From Steinernema hermaphroditum (taxonomy: Eukaryota > Nematoda > Chromadorea > Rhabditida > Steinernematidae), in NCBI GenBank assembly GCA_030435675.1, contig CM059623.1, positions 8,582,012-8,646,011 of the forward strand: a stretch of DNA of 64,000 nt, in the 5' to 3' direction. A program made the position numbers and the translations under genes. Below, in pieces: positions 62,696 to 64,000 of the stretch. Every line of letters begins with the position of its first letter. The stretch's first letter is position 1. A model generated the notes under the pieces. That model ran no database searches. It saw nothing but the letters and a program-made list of their open reading frames with translations, and was not told where the DNA came from.

Positions 62696-64000
62696 ATGCG
62701 TGCTCGGAGCCATTCTGGCGTCCGCCTCGACCAGCTCTCGATGCTCGTCGAGCGGACGATCCTCAGCCTGCAGAATCCGATCACCGGCCTCTTCGCCAAC
62801 AACAATCAGGACTTTCCAGGTATTCCCTTCTTTTTCTTCACCCTCTATCGCTGCTTTTAGGCCATGCGTGGGTTCGGGACAACCTGTACGCGGCGCAGGC
62901 CCTCTGGGCGATGTATCGCGCCTACCAGAAGAGCGCCGACTTCGATGAGGACGTCGCGAAGGCGAACGAACTAGCTCTGACATGGTGAGTTCTGATGGAA
63001 AGCGATTCTGGAAGTGCTATTGCAGCGTGAAAATCATGCAGTCGTTGCTCGAGTGCTTCATGCTGCAGGCGGACAAGGTGGAGCAGTTCAAGCTGCACCA
63101 GAGACCCGGCGACGCGCTCCACGCGAAGTACTCTGTGCGCACGAAGGGACCCGTTTGTGGAGACGAAAATTGGGGCCATCTGCAGATCGACGCCACTTCG
63201 CTTTTCCTTCTGACGCTCGCCCAGATGACCGCCTCTGGTACGGGCTGTAGGAAGGCCAATCCACTAATGCACTGGTTCTTCAGGTCTCCAGATTGTCCGA
63301 AATTTCGATGAAGTCGCCTTTGTGCAGAACCTCGTTTACTACATCGAAACCGGGTACAGAACTCCGGTATGTCGCTCTGTCTTTAGCGAAAATACGCCGA
63401 TACATTGTAGGACTATGGAATCTGGGAAAGAGGCGACAAAACGAACCAGGGCATCCGCGAACTGAACGCCAGCAGCATTGGGATGGTGAAGGCGGCGCTG
63501 CAGGCGCTCAACGACGTCGGCGACCTCTTCGGCGACGGTTCTAAGGGATCCGTGATCCACGTGCTCCCCGATCAGATCCAGCAGTGCTCCGCCGTGCTCT
63601 CCGGAATGCTCCCGCGAGAGTCGTTCTCCAAGGAGACCGACGCCGGGCTCCTCTCCATCATTTCCTACCCGGCGTTCGCTGTAGAAGATCCTGAACTGGT
63701 CCGACTGACCAGGGAGACCGTCATGGAAACTCTGCTGGGACGATATGGATGCCGGCGGTTCCTTCGCGACGGCTACAAGACCCCGGTGGAGGATCCGAAT
63801 CGGCTCTACTACAGAAACGATGAACTGCAGCAGTTCGAGGGTATCGAGTGCGAATGGCCACTCTTTCTCTGCTACTTCACGTTGGATGCGATGTTCAGCA
63901 AGAACACAGAAATGACCACTCTCTTCTGGAATCAACTGGACAAGGTTTCGTCAGCTCTCCGCTCCCATCATAGCATTTCGTTTAGTGCGTGATCGAAGAC
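62696..64000 (+). CDS. Phosphorylase b kinase regulatory subunit (alpha), 5' part
   Basis: First exons of a large gene running off the window end. [20 protein letters not shown], then [66 protein letters not shown] and [20 protein letters not shown] align in order with PHKA (GH15-like N-terminal domain). The kinase complex (alpha, beta, gamma, calmodulin) activates glycogen phosphorylase. Introns are short; the last visible exon ends near 63942 and another begins at about 63986. Worm counterpart from memory is C14B9.8 on chromosome III. Confidence 0.95.

Overview
The window is eukaryotic and nematode. Genes are split by very short introns (about 35-70 bp) that begin gtaagt/gtgagt and end in the worm-type tttcag. 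Genes are dense on both strands, some start just after a splice-acceptor-like tract (typical of trans-splicing), and several gene pairs are spaced like operons. The proteins match rhabditid nematode families. From memory, many of the C. elegans counterparts lie on chromosome III (ceh-20, tbx-8/tbx-9, mrps-10, the F45G2.8-F45G2.10 cluster, TRPC genes, a phosphorylase-kinase subunit), so this is probably the chromosome III-equivalent element of a GC-richer rhabditid. The species cannot be named from sequence alone.

Layout. 1-8.7 kb: 3' part of a TRPC channel, then an NBAS/SMGL-1 gene. 8.7-11.9 kb: no gene seen. 11.9-15.7 kb: two tandem PBC-class TALE homeobox genes (Hox cofactors; the second is the ceh-20 counterpart). 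15.9-21.2 kb: two tail-to-tail T-box genes (tbx-8/tbx-9 type), with three copies of a dispersed repeat around them and a second repeat shared with a ceh-20 intron. 21.4-30.1 kb: LIM protein, CDV3, a GGACT-type cyclotransferase, mitochondrial ribosomal protein S10, an unrecognised 323-residue protein, a four-helix membrane protein, an SH2-like protein and an LC8-type dynein light chain. 30.3-37.9 kb: minus-strand genes for UFD2/E4 ubiquitin factor, then a probable operon read CIAO2B - MRM2 - TIM16 - COMMD. 38.7-40.2 kb: alpha-tubulin. 40.2-43.0 kb: AT-richer gap with a possible receptor fragment. 43.0-44.7 kb: Polycomb RING protein (PCGF, mig-32 type). 44.7-49.8 kb: gene-free GC-rich gap. 49.8-52.2 kb: Polycomb-like chromodomain gene with an alternative 3' exon. 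52.2-62.7 kb: long gene-free stretch. 62.7-64 kb: 5' part of the phosphorylase kinase regulatory subunit.

Themes. The region is rich in developmental regulators (PBC pair, T-box pair, PCGF, chromodomain protein), and these have the largest flanking non-coding spaces. The other genes are housekeeping, notably mitochondrial (S10, MRM2, TIM16) and Fe-S assembly (CIAO2B) genes, closely packed. The most unusual signals are gene conversion between the inverted T-box genes (near-identical 67 bp intron inside diverging genes), the repeat architecture around them, and a short palindromic word family TAC(C/G)GTA / TAC(T/A)GTA scattered through introns and gaps far above chance.
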